DNA of 64,000 nucleotides from Acidaminobacter sp. JC074 (GCF_022496765.1 NZ_VANV01000009.1:310034-374033); one strand, 5' to 3'. Shown: positions 53,472 to 61,944, counted from the stretch's first letter. Program-made: numbers and translations. Notes: generated from the letters alone by a model not told the origin.

Positions 53472-54296
53472 CTACTTTAACAAAATAATGTTCTCTATAA
53501 ACCTTCTGATAGATATCTTGCCACCAGAAGACCTTTTACCTCTGATGTAATCCATTTCAGCCTTAACATTTTGAAAATCATAAAGTGAGTTGGAATAGGC
53601 TAAGAAAATCTCATTCATATAATCTTCTATACCGATATTGGCAAGGTTAATAAGTCCCTTATTGATAGCTCTTCTCAGCCTTTGCTCCATAGCTTTAGGA
53701 TTATCAGATAACTCTTTACAAATATCTTTTACTTTAAAGTCAAAAGTTGATTGCTTGTTTTCAATCATGTAATTGCATATAGCCAATATATCTTCTGTTC
53801 CTTTTTCACCCATTATACCAAGCTTTGAGAATATAAGCTTAATGGCCCTCATTGGATCATCTTTAGGTTTTTCAACACGTTTTTCGTTCTTTCTAAACAT
53901 ATTGCCCATGATTTCAAACTTGGTTTCCAAGTCGATTTTTTCTGTTACCTTTTCAATAACCTTGGCCACTTCGTTTCTGTTGATCGGCTTATTGATAAAG
54001 AACTCAATCCCAGATTCATAAGCCTTAGATATCATATTCTTATTGGTTACTTGAGAAATCATGATACATTTTGGTACCTTGCTTAAAGATTGCAAAGCAC
54101 TGACGATAGCTATACCATCTACCTCTGGCATCAGTAGGTCTATTAAAACAATGTCTGGTTCTAAATCAGACACCATTTGAACCGCTTTACGTCCCTCATG
54201 ACAAACACCAACTACTTCGCCAAGTGAAGAAGACTGAATAATGCTTTCCATAATTCTTATGATCTTATGGTCATCATCCACTATAACAAATCTCAT
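53472..54296 (-). CDS. Response regulator with YcbB (GlnL-like) DNA-binding domain
   Basis: A 274-residue regulator. The receiver (1-120) has the acidic pair VDDD, phospho-acceptor Asp in IVLIDLLMPEVDG near 53, and Lys in FINKP. The C-terminal half (about 150-260), with AMEQRLRRAINKGLINLANIG, matches the YcbB domain of Bacillus GlnL. It is co-transcribed one base behind the kinase gene. GlnL controls glutamine uptake and use in Bacillus; here no glutamine gene is adjacent, so the target is unknown. Confidence 0.85.
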   Translation of the reverse strand: MRFVIVDDDHKIIRIMESIIQSSSLGEVVGVCHEGRKAVQMVSDLEPDIVLIDLLMPEVDGIAIVSALQSLSKVPKCIMISQVTNKNMISKAYESGIEFFINKPINRNEVAKVIEKVTEKIDLETKFEIMGNMFRKNEKRVEKPKDDPMRAIKLIFSKLGIMGEKGTEDILAICNYMIENKQSTFDFKVKDICKELSDNPKAMEQRLRRAINKGLINLANIGIEDYMNEIFLAYSNSLYDFQNVKAEMDYIRGKRSSGGKISIRRFIENIILLK

Positions 54297-54297
54297 A

Positions 54298-55590
54298 TTA
54301 CCCCCCTGCTAATTCCTTGTCGATATAAACGAAGAAATCTGTCCCAACATTTTTTATAGACTTCACTTCTATTCGACCATTTAATCTATTTTCTACAATT
54401 TCTTTGACAAGTGCTAATCCAACACCTCTGCATATATCGCCTGTTTCTTCATCAAATTTTGTGGAGAAACCTGTTTCAAATATAAACTCAATATCTTTTT
54501 CATCAATACCAACACCATTATCTGAAATGGTAAAAACAAAGTACTTACCCTGTTCATGAAACTTAAGCTTAACCGTCCCATAAGAGTTGTTTTTCATCAG
54601 CTCCTCTATGGCATTGTTAACCAAGTTTCTTAGAACAGACATAATCAAGTAATGCTCTTTAACATAACGACTTGTGTGTACACTGGTTATAAACTGAATA
54701 TCAGAATTGTTGTCCTCTAGATACCTTGTAATAGAAAACCTTAGTATTCTAATCAACTCAGTTAACCTCATGATACTAGCTGTTTCCTCACCATCGGTAA
54801 TCTTACCAAGACCATCCACAACTCTCGAATAATTCTTTTTTATCTCATGTATGTCTGTTGCAATTTTTAAGGCTATTTTTTTTATGTCCTCATCACTCAT
54901 ATCTTCAAGTTCAGAATAAAGTGAGTAAGCATCCCCCATGACATATTCAATATAGTCCATATTCTTCTGAATAAAGTAGGCTTCACTTTTTAGTTCAGAT
55001 GTCAGCATCAGAAGCTGCTTATAACGTATCTCATGTTCATCTTTTCTAATCAATCTCGAATAGTAATTTAAAAACATGACAATGCCAATACTGATAACCA
55101 CACGAATAAGCGCAACCAGGAAGAAAATCATAGTTGAGTTAGATGTATAGATAAAGGACGGACCGTATCTGGCGATGGCTTCTACTGTATTACCTGCCCA
55201 ATCACCAAAGACTGCTACTAGGGCCCAGTGTGAAATGGACTTAGAATCTGATTTGGTGTATAAAAAATAAAAGATAACACCATAGAGTATATCAAAATAT
55301 ACAAAAGGAAAATCAGACCAAAAGGCCGCTTCAAAGGAACCATATATATTGTATTGGGTTAAGGTTCTAAATAGAAGACCGACCCCCATGACATAAAAAC
55401 CTGTTTTAATTGGATTTAAAGTTCTATCAAAATAGTAATAAATAGGTAGCACTGCTACAGATATTGAAAACTTAAATTCAAATGGTAAGGAATCAAAATA
55501 AAACTGTGCAATTAATGCGTCAACGATTGCTATAATCAGCATTTTACTATGCATATTTATATTGATTCTCTCTAATCTTAATTGCATCAC
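54298..55590 (-). CDS. Sensor histidine kinase (YcbA/GlnK-like)
   Basis: A 430-residue protein. About six membrane helices fill residues 15-190. An H-box-like IHEIKKNYSRVVDGL lies near 240, followed by the HATPase domain with N-box LRNLVNNAIEELMKN, G1 DNGVGIDEKD and G2 RGVGLALVKEIVENR. The topology and partner regulator fit the GlnK/YcbA group. It would sense a signal in or across the membrane and phosphorylate the adjacent regulator. The true ligand is unknown. Confidence 0.85.
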   Translation of the reverse strand: MMQLRLERININMHSKMLIIAIVDALIAQFYFDSLPFEFKFSISVAVLPIYYYFDRTLNPIKTGFYVMGVGLLFRTLTQYNIYGSFEAAFWSDFPFVYFDILYGVIFYFLYTKSDSKSISHWALVAVFGDWAGNTVEAIARYGPSFIYTSNSTMIFFLVALIRVVISIGIVMFLNYYSRLIRKDEHEIRYKQLLMLTSELKSEAYFIQKNMDYIEYVMGDAYSLYSELEDMSDEDIKKIALKIATDIHEIKKNYSRVVDGLGKITDGEETASIMRLTELIRILRFSITRYLEDNNSDIQFITSVHTSRYVKEHYLIMSVLRNLVNNAIEELMKNNSYGTVKLKFHEQGKYFVFTISDNGVGIDEKDIEFIFETGFSTKFDEETGDICRGVGLALVKEIVENRLNGRIEVKSIKNVGTDFFVYIDKELAGG

Positions 55591-55639
55591 TCTTCTCCCA
55601 CGTACTCTATATTTTAACAGATTTTAATACAAAATGAAA

Positions 55640-55670
55640 ATAAAAAACAACCTAAACAAGTTAGGTTGTT
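55640..55670 (-). terminator. Terminator after the TTG-start acetyltransferase gene
   Basis: Stem AACAACCTAA/TTAGGTTGTT (55646-55655 and 55661-55670), then a T-rich tail on the minus strand. Confidence 0.85.
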
Positions 55671-56163
55671 AAAATAATGGTTTCATCATAGGCTGATACT
55701 CATAGCCTCTCTTGCCTGAATATCTTGCCATTCTTAAACCGGTTGTCTTCTTGTAGCCAAGAGATTCATAAAATCCTACAGCTTCCACTGTTGAAGACAA
55801 TCTTACATATGGAAAACCTTCCATTTTGCACTTATCCTCAAATAGTTTTACAAGTTCTCGTCCAATACCATTTCGAGTATGTTCTTCAAGTACAAACAGG
55901 TTTAAAATATTATCTTTTGAACCTCTAACAACACCCACTATTTCATCACAGTCATATGCAATCCAAATATCAGACATTGCAAGGGTTCTTTCTAATTCCA
56001 TAATCATTTTTGGATCTTTTGAATCAACATAGTTGAAGATCCCTAAGAATTTCTCCTTAGATTTATCATTTACATTTTTAAATGTATGTTCTTTCATCAT
56101 TGTAGCTAGTAAACCGCTAACCTCTTGAAAATTTGTTCCGTCGTAAGCTCTTATTGTTTTCAA
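55669..56163 (-). CDS. GNAT acetyltransferase (TTG start)
   Basis: A 164-residue acetyltransferase. The start codon is TTG at 56161-56163, preceded by AGGAG. LNLFVLEEHTRNGIGRELVKLFE forms the acetyl-CoA loop, and RLSSTVEAVGFYESLGYKKTTGLRMARYSG closes the fold. Substrate unknown. It lies behind a possible structured RNA and two hairpins, with the hairpin at 56174-56200 placed just before its ribosome binding site; control at this point is conceivable. Confidence 0.87.
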   Translation of the reverse strand: MKTIRAYDGTNFQEVSGLLATMMKEHTFKNVNDKSKEKFLGIFNYVDSKDPKMIMELERTLAMSDIWIAYDCDEIVGVVRGSKDNILNLFVLEEHTRNGIGRELVKLFEDKCKMEGFPYVRLSSTVEAVGFYESLGYKKTTGLRMARYSGKRGYEYQPMMKPLF

Positions 56164-56173
56164 AATATCACTC

Positions 56174-56238
56174 CTAGATTTCGTATGAGCAAAAATCTAG
56201 TGTGGCGAGTAGTTACCTAGCGCGTATAAACTACCGCC
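56174..56238 (-). other. Two hairpins between the small ORF and the acetyltransferase gene
   Basis: The first pairs GGCGGTAGTT (56229-56238) with AACTACTCGCC (56204-56214), with one bulge. The second pairs CTAGATTT with AAATCTAG (56174-56181 and 56193-56200) and ends next to the AGGAG of the acetyltransferase. Neither is followed by a clear T run, so they look more like RNA structure than terminators. Confidence 0.5.
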
Positions 56239-56299
56239 TTCTATAGACCTTTGCTTGGTTATTGACCTTTTTGTTTGATTTACGTAATCTATTATTCAT
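56231..56299 (-). CDS. Possible 22-residue basic small protein or leader peptide
   Basis: ATG at 56299 with AAAAGGAG eight bases upstream opens a 22-codon frame (MNNRLRKSNKKVNNQAKVYRRR), rich in Lys and Arg, ending TAG. The ribosome site is as good as those of genuine neighbours. I recognise no family. It follows directly on a structured segment and precedes two hairpins, so it may be a leader peptide or an RNA-binding small protein. A chance ORF remains possible. Confidence 0.4.
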   Translation of the reverse strand: MNNRLRKSNKKVNNQAKVYRRR

Positions 56300-56475
56300 G
56301 AATTTAACTCCTTTTCTTGTATTCACTTTCGTCCTAACAACGTTCTCTTAAAAACCTTTCGCTAATCTGGATTTCACCTTGTCCAGACGATGTCCTGTTT
56401 ACAGCCGACTTTAGCATCATCGACCAACACTTAAACATCTCTTCCTGCCACAGAATCATAACTTATAGTTTTTAA
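56300..56475 (-). ncRNA. Candidate structured RNA, family not identified
   Basis: The minus strand of this gap holds paired blocks: CGATG/CATCG enclosing GCTAAAGTCGGCTGTAAAC, then TCTGGA/TCCAGA with a ten-base loop, GCGAAAGG and GGACGAAAGTG. No ORF fits. It is neither tmRNA (no tag or tRNA-like end) nor RNase P RNA (no GAGGAAAGTCC). Size and style recall structured Firmicute RNAs such as the raiA type, but I cannot confirm a family. Ends are approximate. Confidence 0.45.
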
Positions 56476-56513
56476 GATTACCGTCATCTATTTATAAAGG
56501 GCCTTACCCTTTT

Positions 56514-58340
56514 TTACTTGTTAATAACTTCAATTTCTTTTTCATCGATAAACTGATTGGTGTACAGATTGAAGTAATGACCTTCGTTATTCATCAACTC
56601 ATCATGTGTACCATCTTCGATGATTTTTCCTTTTTCTATTACTAATATTCTATCAGCTGAGCGAATCGTTGACAAGCGATGTGCAATAATAAAACTTGTT
56701 CTTCCGGTAAGAACCTTTTGAATCGCCTCTTGTACAATTAACTCTGTTTCTGTATCAACAGAAGATGTCGCTTCATCTAATATGAATAGCTTAGGATTTG
56801 CTAAGATGGCTCTGGCAAATGAAATCAGTTGTTTTTCACCAGTAGATAACTTAGCACCACCTTCACCCACTTCAGTATCATAACCATTTTCAAACTTCAT
56901 AATAAAGTCATGAGCGTTAACAAGCTTTGCAGCTCTTATGATATCAAGTTCCGATGCCTCTAACATACCATAAGCTATATTGTCTCTAATGGTACCTGAA
57001 AAGAGGTGCGGTGTTTGCAAAACATAACCAATATTGGAATGCAGCCACAATTGAGAACGCTGTCTATAATCAATACCATCAATGAGGATATCACCCTTTA
57101 CAGGTTCATAGAATCTACAGGCCAAGTTGACAATTGTTGATTTACCTGATCCTGTTTCACCAACAAGAGCAATGGTTTGTCCTGACTTGATGTTTAAATT
57201 AAAGTTCTCTAAGATGACTTCATCTTCTTTATAGTAGAAAGTTACATCCTTAAAATCTATATCACCATGAATAGGCTCCCAGTTGTGACGTTTTGAGTCC
57301 ACTGAATCTCCGTATTTCTTAATGATTTCATCGCCATCTATAATATCTGATTCTGTATCTATCATAGACAGTAATCGTTCTGCAGAGGCTTGCGCTACTT
57401 GAAGCTCTGCAAATATTCTTGCCATTTCTCTGATCGGCTCGTAAAACTGTACAGTGTAGTTAACAAAGAGTACCAGTGTACCATATGAAATGGTCTTCAT
57501 AATAACACCGTTACCACCAAAGCCAAGTGCCAGTGCCATACCTACACTACCCATAGAGATAACTATCGGCATGTACATAGAAGATATAATAGCAGATCTA
57601 ACGGATTTCTTTTTCATATCGTAAGTAATTTCTTGAAATTCAGTTAAATTCTCATCTTCTCTAACAAGTGTTTTAGTCGTCTTTGCACCTGTAATACCTT
57701 CGTTAAAAGCACCTGTAATCTTAGAGTTTATCTTTCTAACTTTTCTAGATACTCTTAAAATCTTTTTTTGAAAAAAGATGCTGACGATCGCTAAAAACGG
57801 TACAACTGTCAATGTAATAAGCGCAAGCTTTACATCAACAACAAACATAACGACTGCAATCATGGTCATCATAGAGATACCCCACATAAAGTCTACTAGA
57901 CCCCATGCTAGAATCTCACCGATTCTATTGGTATCTGATGTCATCCTTGCCATCAGCCAACCTACAGCTGTTTTATCAAAATAAGAAAATGATAATTCTT
58001 GTAGCTTCTTGAAGCCTTTTTTTCTTAATGAGTAAGTCACGCCAGCCTCTATCTTACCTGCTTCTTTAATAAACAGGTAGACAACACCTGAAATAGTCAA
58101 TACAGCCATTGCATAGACCATGACAAAGTAACCAAAGCCATCTAAGGTATTGTTACCAATAAAATGATCAATGGCAAACTTGGCAAGGTAAGGAATCAAA
58201 ACATCCGTCCCTGCTAGGATCATCATAAAAACTGCCAAGACAATAAAGTTCTTTCTGAAAGGTTTTAAATACTGTAATAAGTTTTTCCAGATGGCAAAGT
58301 CATAATTTGAGCTAAATTCTTTTTCTTCATGTGTATTCAT
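56514..58340 (-). CDS. ABC exporter half-transporter, subunit with canonical catalytic Glu
   Basis: A 608-residue protein with a six-helix type IV exporter domain (about 25-330) and an ATPase with Walker A GETGSGKST, signature KLSTGEKQ (altered from LSGGQ), Walker B LFILDEATSSVD and H-loop IIAHRLST. Together with the partner encoded 10 bases upstream it should form a heterodimeric multidrug or lipid exporter of the BmrCD type. The changed signature with an intact Walker B Glu means it contributes asymmetrically to the two ATP sites. Substrate unknown. Confidence 0.93.
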   Translation of the reverse strand: MNTHEEKEFSSNYDFAIWKNLLQYLKPFRKNFIVLAVFMMILAGTDVLIPYLAKFAIDHFIGNNTLDGFGYFVMVYAMAVLTISGVVYLFIKEAGKIEAGVTYSLRKKGFKKLQELSFSYFDKTAVGWLMARMTSDTNRIGEILAWGLVDFMWGISMMTMIAVVMFVVDVKLALITLTVVPFLAIVSIFFQKKILRVSRKVRKINSKITGAFNEGITGAKTTKTLVREDENLTEFQEITYDMKKKSVRSAIISSMYMPIVISMGSVGMALALGFGGNGVIMKTISYGTLVLFVNYTVQFYEPIREMARIFAELQVAQASAERLLSMIDTESDIIDGDEIIKKYGDSVDSKRHNWEPIHGDIDFKDVTFYYKEDEVILENFNLNIKSGQTIALVGETGSGKSTIVNLACRFYEPVKGDILIDGIDYRQRSQLWLHSNIGYVLQTPHLFSGTIRDNIAYGMLEASELDIIRAAKLVNAHDFIMKFENGYDTEVGEGGAKLSTGEKQLISFARAILANPKLFILDEATSSVDTETELIVQEAIQKVLTGRTSFIIAHRLSTIRSADRILVIEKGKIIEDGTHDELMNNEGHYFNLYTNQFIDEKEIEVINK

Positions 58341-58350
58341 ACTTCACCCC

Positions 58351-60144
58351 CTATATGATGTCTTCTTCTTTATAAGCATTTTGAATTTCCCATATACGCT
58401 TATATAAACCTTCTTTTTTAATTAAAGCATCATGTGTATCTAAGTCTGTAATCTTTCCGTCTTCTAGGATCATAATTCTATCAGCCTCAGATAATGTTGA
58501 TACTCTATGTGAAATGATGATTGTCGTTAAAGCCTTATCAGTGTGCTTTAAACGATGTCTAATTGCCGAATCAGTTTCTGTATCAACGGCACTTAGCGAG
58601 TCATCAAATATAACAACTGGTGCATCTGTTATGATACGTCTTGCAATGGCCATTCTTTGCTTTTGACCACCTGATAGAGAAACACCTCTTTCACCTACCA
58701 GGGTCTCATACCCCTCATTAAACTCCACAATCTTATCGTGAATAACAGCTGTCTTAGCAGCATTTTCTACATGGTGATGGTCAGCATCAGCCTTGGCAAT
58801 TTTTATATTATCACGAATATTTTTAGCAAACAGGAATGGTTCTTGTAAAATCAAACCAACATGTTCACGTAAATGTTTCTTATTATAATCTTTTACATCG
58901 ATACCATCGATTTTGATACTACCCTTGTCCACATCATAAAGTCTCGCCATTAAGTGAACCAGAGTTGATTTACCTGATCCAGTTGGACCTAAGATGGCTA
59001 AAGTTTCACCTTTATTTACCTTAAATGAAATATCATCTAAGATCTTACGTCCCTCTTCATATTCGAAACTTACATGATCAAACTCGATAGAACCTTTAAT
59101 TGGACTAAAGTTGTCTCCTGAAGTAGTCATTTCAGAAGGCACTTGTAAAATTTCTTGCGTTCTATCTATGGCAACAAATGCCTTAGACATATCTGTCAGG
59201 ATTCTTCCTAACTGTCTTACAGGCCACAAAAGCATACCTACGTAAGATGTAAATGCAAATAGTGTACCCAATGTGATTTTCCCTTGAACTGTCCAAACTG
59301 TACCGATACATAGGACAAGTGCAGATTGGGACAAGCAGATGATATCTGATGAAGACCAGTACTGAGCAAATAGCTCTAGCAGTCTAAGGACTGAATCTCT
59401 CATATGGGCATTTTTTTCTTCAAACTTATCAATCTCATAAGCCTGTCTACCAAAAGCTCTTACAACTCTAACACCTGTTAGGTTTTCTTGAATGGTTGTA
59501 GACATCGCACCTTCTGCCTCATCAACTACTTTAAAGGTTCTTTGGATACGTTTAAAGAAGAAGTATGAATAGAAGAATATGACTGGCACTACTGCTAGTG
59601 ATATAAGTCCTAGATTCATATCTAAATTTAATACTATAAATGCAATTGTAATAATCATAAAGATTGCTCTGAATATTTCAACCATTTGAGTTCCTAAGAA
59701 CCTTCTAATCATATCTACATCTGAGGTACATCTTTGGATCAAGTCACCTGTTTCTGCAGATACATGGTATTCATATGATAATTCCTGCAAGTGACCATAT
59801 AGTCGGTCTCTTAAGTTTTTGGCAATGGTTTCAGATGCCTGAGCAGACCATTTACCTTTAAAGTATAAAAAGACACCTCTTGCAATTGTTAAAGTAACCA
59901 CTAATATGCCTGGTAGCCATAACATCTGAATCAATTCTTCTTTGGAACCGAAATACAGAAAAAATCTCCCTATCATGTTGGCATTGTCTATTGGATCTGT
60001 TCCAATAACCGAGTCAATCGTCGTACGAACGACAAGTGGTACAATCAACGATGCTGTTACTGCTAATAAAATTGCTACGATGGCGCCTATGTATTTAAGT
60101 ACATTACCTTTCATGTACTCAAACATAATTTTAAAGCGTTTCAT
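58351..60144 (-). CDS. ABC exporter half-transporter, subunit with degenerate Walker B
   Basis: A 597-residue half-transporter: six membrane helices (about 15-310), Walker A GPTGSGKST, canonical signature LSGGQKQR, and Walker B VIFDDSLSAVD, where Asp stands in for the catalytic Glu. H-loop IISHRVST is intact. Thus the consensus ATP site of the heterodimer would combine this signature with the partner's Walker motifs, and the other site is degenerate. AAGGAG precedes the start. No regulator is adjacent; the upstream gap holds only AT-rich DNA and terminator hairpins. Confidence 0.93.
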   Translation of the reverse strand: MKRFKIMFEYMKGNVLKYIGAIVAILLAVTASLIVPLVVRTTIDSVIGTDPIDNANMIGRFFLYFGSKEELIQMLWLPGILVVTLTIARGVFLYFKGKWSAQASETIAKNLRDRLYGHLQELSYEYHVSAETGDLIQRCTSDVDMIRRFLGTQMVEIFRAIFMIITIAFIVLNLDMNLGLISLAVVPVIFFYSYFFFKRIQRTFKVVDEAEGAMSTTIQENLTGVRVVRAFGRQAYEIDKFEEKNAHMRDSVLRLLELFAQYWSSSDIICLSQSALVLCIGTVWTVQGKITLGTLFAFTSYVGMLLWPVRQLGRILTDMSKAFVAIDRTQEILQVPSEMTTSGDNFSPIKGSIEFDHVSFEYEEGRKILDDISFKVNKGETLAILGPTGSGKSTLVHLMARLYDVDKGSIKIDGIDVKDYNKKHLREHVGLILQEPFLFAKNIRDNIKIAKADADHHHVENAAKTAVIHDKIVEFNEGYETLVGERGVSLSGGQKQRMAIARRIITDAPVVIFDDSLSAVDTETDSAIRHRLKHTDKALTTIIISHRVSTLSEADRIMILEDGKITDLDTHDALIKKEGLYKRIWEIQNAYKEEDII

Positions 60145-60329
60145 AATATAACTCCTTGTGCATATAAATTGAATGTCAGCTTTCTGATTTTATCTCAAAC
60201 AAAAGTATATTGCATGTCCTAAATCAGTTTAAAAAAGTTTTTACATAGACGACTTCTATGTAAGACATGTTTTTATGTAAGAATACAAAAAAACACAGGA
60301 TTCACCTGCGTTTTTCAAAAAATTTGATA

Positions 60330-60358
60330 TAAAAAAACCGCAGGTACGCACCTACGGT
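60330..60358 (-). terminator. Terminator of the 37-aa gene
   Basis: Stem ACCGTAGGT/ACCTGCGGT (60337-60358, with one G-T pair) followed by seven T on the minus strand. A second, imperfect hairpin (60287-60316) with A/T flanks lies just beyond it. Confidence 0.88.
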
Positions 60359-60371
60359 AATATAGACATAG

Positions 60372-60485
60372 TTATCTTATCCCGTCGGTTACGCTATGAT
60401 TTACAGAATTTAACATTGTGACGCCAAATCCGTTATATACTTTTGTTAATACTTCAATTGTCATTCTACTGATAGTTCTGTTCAT
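60372..60485 (-). CDS. 37-residue small protein with its own promoter and terminator
   Basis: ATG at 60485 follows AAAGGAGG at the ideal distance, and the frame encodes 37 residues (MNRTISRMTIEVLTKVYNGF and on to TDGIR). I recognise no family. The middle could form an amphipathic helix (ISRMTIEVLTKVYNGFGVTM), there are no cysteines, and no export signal is evident. A TTGTAA-17-TATACT promoter and a strong terminator bracket it, so it is a monocistronic small gene. Regulatory or membrane-surface roles are possible; none is shown. Confidence 0.65.
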   Translation of the reverse strand: MNRTISRMTIEVLTKVYNGFGVTMLNSVNHSVTDGIR

Positions 60486-60532
60486 TTCGTAACCTCCTTT
60501 CTTAAATACATACTTTAATAACTTACAACTTA

Positions 60533-60561
60533 AGTATAAAGCATGCTTATTTTTATTACAA
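60533..60561 (-). promoter_or_regulatory. Promoter of the 37-aa gene
   Basis: Minus-strand TTGTAA (60556-60561) and TATACT (60533-60538) are 17 bases apart, giving a start near 60526 and a leader of about 40 bases. Confidence 0.65.
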
Positions 60562-60592
60562 GCCCTTAACGTGGTGTAATAATTCTGTAACA

Positions 60593-60775
60593 TTAGCTAT
60601 AATCTTTTTCACTTAACTCCACAAAATGATTGTGATGACCCAGTCTCAAAATGGCCACCTGACCGCCAGATACTGCAAGGGCTTTGCACTGACAGTAAAC
60701 ATAATCTTTTTCATTTGTGCTTGTTATAACATCACCACAAAGCAAGCATTTCGCCTTGTTGGATAAAATCTTCAT
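60593..60775 (-). CDS. Small zinc-ribbon-like protein, 60 aa
   Basis: The protein has two cysteine pairs, KAKCLLCGDVITS (CxxC) and YVYCQCKAL (CxC), about 18 residues apart, a layout that suggests one metal site. The rest, GGQVAILRLGHHNHFVELSE, is beta-rich. Similar short proteins (KCxxCGDVI type) occur widely in Firmicutes without known function. It follows the coiled-coil gene at three bases, so it is in the same operon. Zinc binding is inferred from the cysteines only. Confidence 0.7.
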   Translation of the reverse strand: MKILSNKAKCLLCGDVITSTNEKDYVYCQCKALAVSGGQVAILRLGHHNHFVELSEKDYS

Positions 60776-60778
60776 GAC

Positions 60779-61012
60779 TCACCTCTTTATACTTTTTAAC
60801 TCATAATACATCTCTTCTAAGTGATCAACACGCTTGTTTAAGGTCTTAATCAAGGTCTCTAACCTAAGAATGATTTCATCTTTTTCTTTTAACTTTGACT
60901 TTAAATCAAGAATTTCGTCTGATACTATTGCAGGTGCAACCTCTAGCGGATCTTCATCTTCCTCAATACCAAGTTGCTCCATTACTGCCGCACTGATATT
61001 CTTATAACTCAT
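60779..61012 (-). CDS. Hypothetical coiled-coil protein, 77 aa
   Basis: I do not recognise a family. Residues 33-75 form a clear coiled coil with heptad leucines (ILDLKSKLKEKDEIILRLE and on), preceded by an acidic N-terminal part (GIEEDEDPLEVAPAI). No membrane segment. It lies nine bases after the tail-anchored gene and three before the zinc-ribbon gene. It may be a partner in a small complex with its neighbours. Confidence 0.65.
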   Translation of the reverse strand: MSYKNISAAVMEQLGIEEDEDPLEVAPAIVSDEILDLKSKLKEKDEIILRLETLIKTLNKRVDHLEEMYYELKSIKR

Positions 61013-61021
61013 GATAGCTCC

Positions 61022-61471
61022 TTACATAAATTGGGTGATTCCATAGAATGCCAAGGCTCCTAAGACAAATGCAATCAAATGAGAAATCAAATATTTGAAA
61101 GGTCTGTCAAGAAATTGCTTATTCAGCCACAACTTTAGAGCATTATAAGCCCTCGTGAAACCTTTCATTTTTTTCATTTCTACATAGTTAATACCCAGTT
61201 TACTGATTTTGACACGGTCTTCTATAATTTCTACAGCCTTATTCATATATTCAAAGGAAACCATACCAGATTCCAGATAAAAGTCATCAGCATCAATTAC
61301 TTTCATAGCGCTCATTTGGTCTAAAATATAAACCAACTCACGTGTTCTCATAATCTTATCAACTTCTTCTAAATCATAGGATTCAGCAGAAAAATGAATT
61401 TCCTCATTCAGTATATCACGCCTATATAAATCATCAAGAATTTTTTTCTGTAATTTCGTCATACCTACCAT
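61022..61471 (-). CDS. Hypothetical tail-anchored protein, 149 aa
   Basis: Residues 1-115 are soluble and helical; TKLQKKILDDLYRRDILNEE and the following stretch could be a winged-helix-like fold, though this is uncertain. A C-terminal hydrophobic helix (about 127-146, HLIAFVLGALAFYGITQF) would anchor it in the membrane with the N-terminus inside. GAGGG precedes the chosen ATG. It heads the three-gene unit with the coiled-coil and zinc-ribbon proteins. No function is assigned. Confidence 0.65.
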   Translation of the reverse strand: MVGMTKLQKKILDDLYRRDILNEEIHFSAESYDLEEVDKIMRTRELVYILDQMSAMKVIDADDFYLESGMVSFEYMNKAVEIIEDRVKISKLGINYVEMKKMKGFTRAYNALKLWLNKQFLDRPFKYLISHLIAFVLGALAFYGITQFM

Positions 61472-61574
61472 TTTCCACCCTCTTTAATTATAAATCATTC
61501 TTCTAATCAAAACAAGAAACTAAAATTATTTAATCCCTTCCATTTTACTAGGAATTATGATATTATTATGTAAA

Positions 61575-61589
61575 TGAGAATCGTTATCA
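61575..61589 (+). promoter_or_regulatory. Fur-box-like operator
   Basis: TGAGAATCGTTATCA matches the 7-1-7 Fur box TGATAAT-N-ATTATCA in 12 of 14 positions. It lies between -10-like TATTAT sequences and the ribosome binding site of the DUF2325 gene. PerR or Zur boxes have related shapes, so the exact regulator is open. Confidence 0.7.
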
Positions 61590-61601
61590 AAGGAGGATTA
61601 T

Positions 61602-61904
61602 ATGGCGGCATTAATAATAGGTGCAGATAAACTAGGTAATATACCAGAATTTTTACATAAACAAGGCATTGAAGAAATCATTCACTGGGACGGCAGAAAA
61701 AAAGGTATGAGAAAGATGGACATACCAGAAGATATCGGTATGGTAATATGTTTGTATGATTTCTTAGAACATCGCTTAACTGAACGTGTTAAAAAAGTAA
61801 CAAAAGATAGAAATATCCCCTGTGTTTTTGCAAGACGTTCAATCTCTGACTTATCTAAACAATGGGACAGATGTCAAAACTGCCGCAAGTGCTTAGTTAA
61901 TTAG
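61602..61904 (+). CDS. DUF2325-family protein
   Basis: A 100-residue protein with an AGGAGG site. It begins MAALIIGADKLGNIPEFL and contains the DUF2325 pattern HWDGRKKG followed by GMVICLYDFLEHR. The C-terminus carries CQNCRKC (CxxCxxC), which could bind metal or an Fe-S cluster. The family is of unknown function and found in anaerobes. The Fur-like operator immediately upstream suggests iron-regulated expression. A terminator follows on the same strand. Confidence 0.8.
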   Translation: MAALIIGADKLGNIPEFLHKQGIEEIIHWDGRKKGMRKMDIPEDIGMVICLYDFLEHRLTERVKKVTKDRNIPCVFARRSISDLSKQWDRCQNCRKCLVN

Positions 61905-61944
61905 ACTTTAACTTAAAAAGTTTAAACATATTCAGCTATCATAA

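Noticed and set aside
56164..56513. tmRNA or RNase P RNA
   Set aside because: No tag peptide or tRNA-like end is present, and no GAGGAAAGTCC block of RNase P RNA was found.
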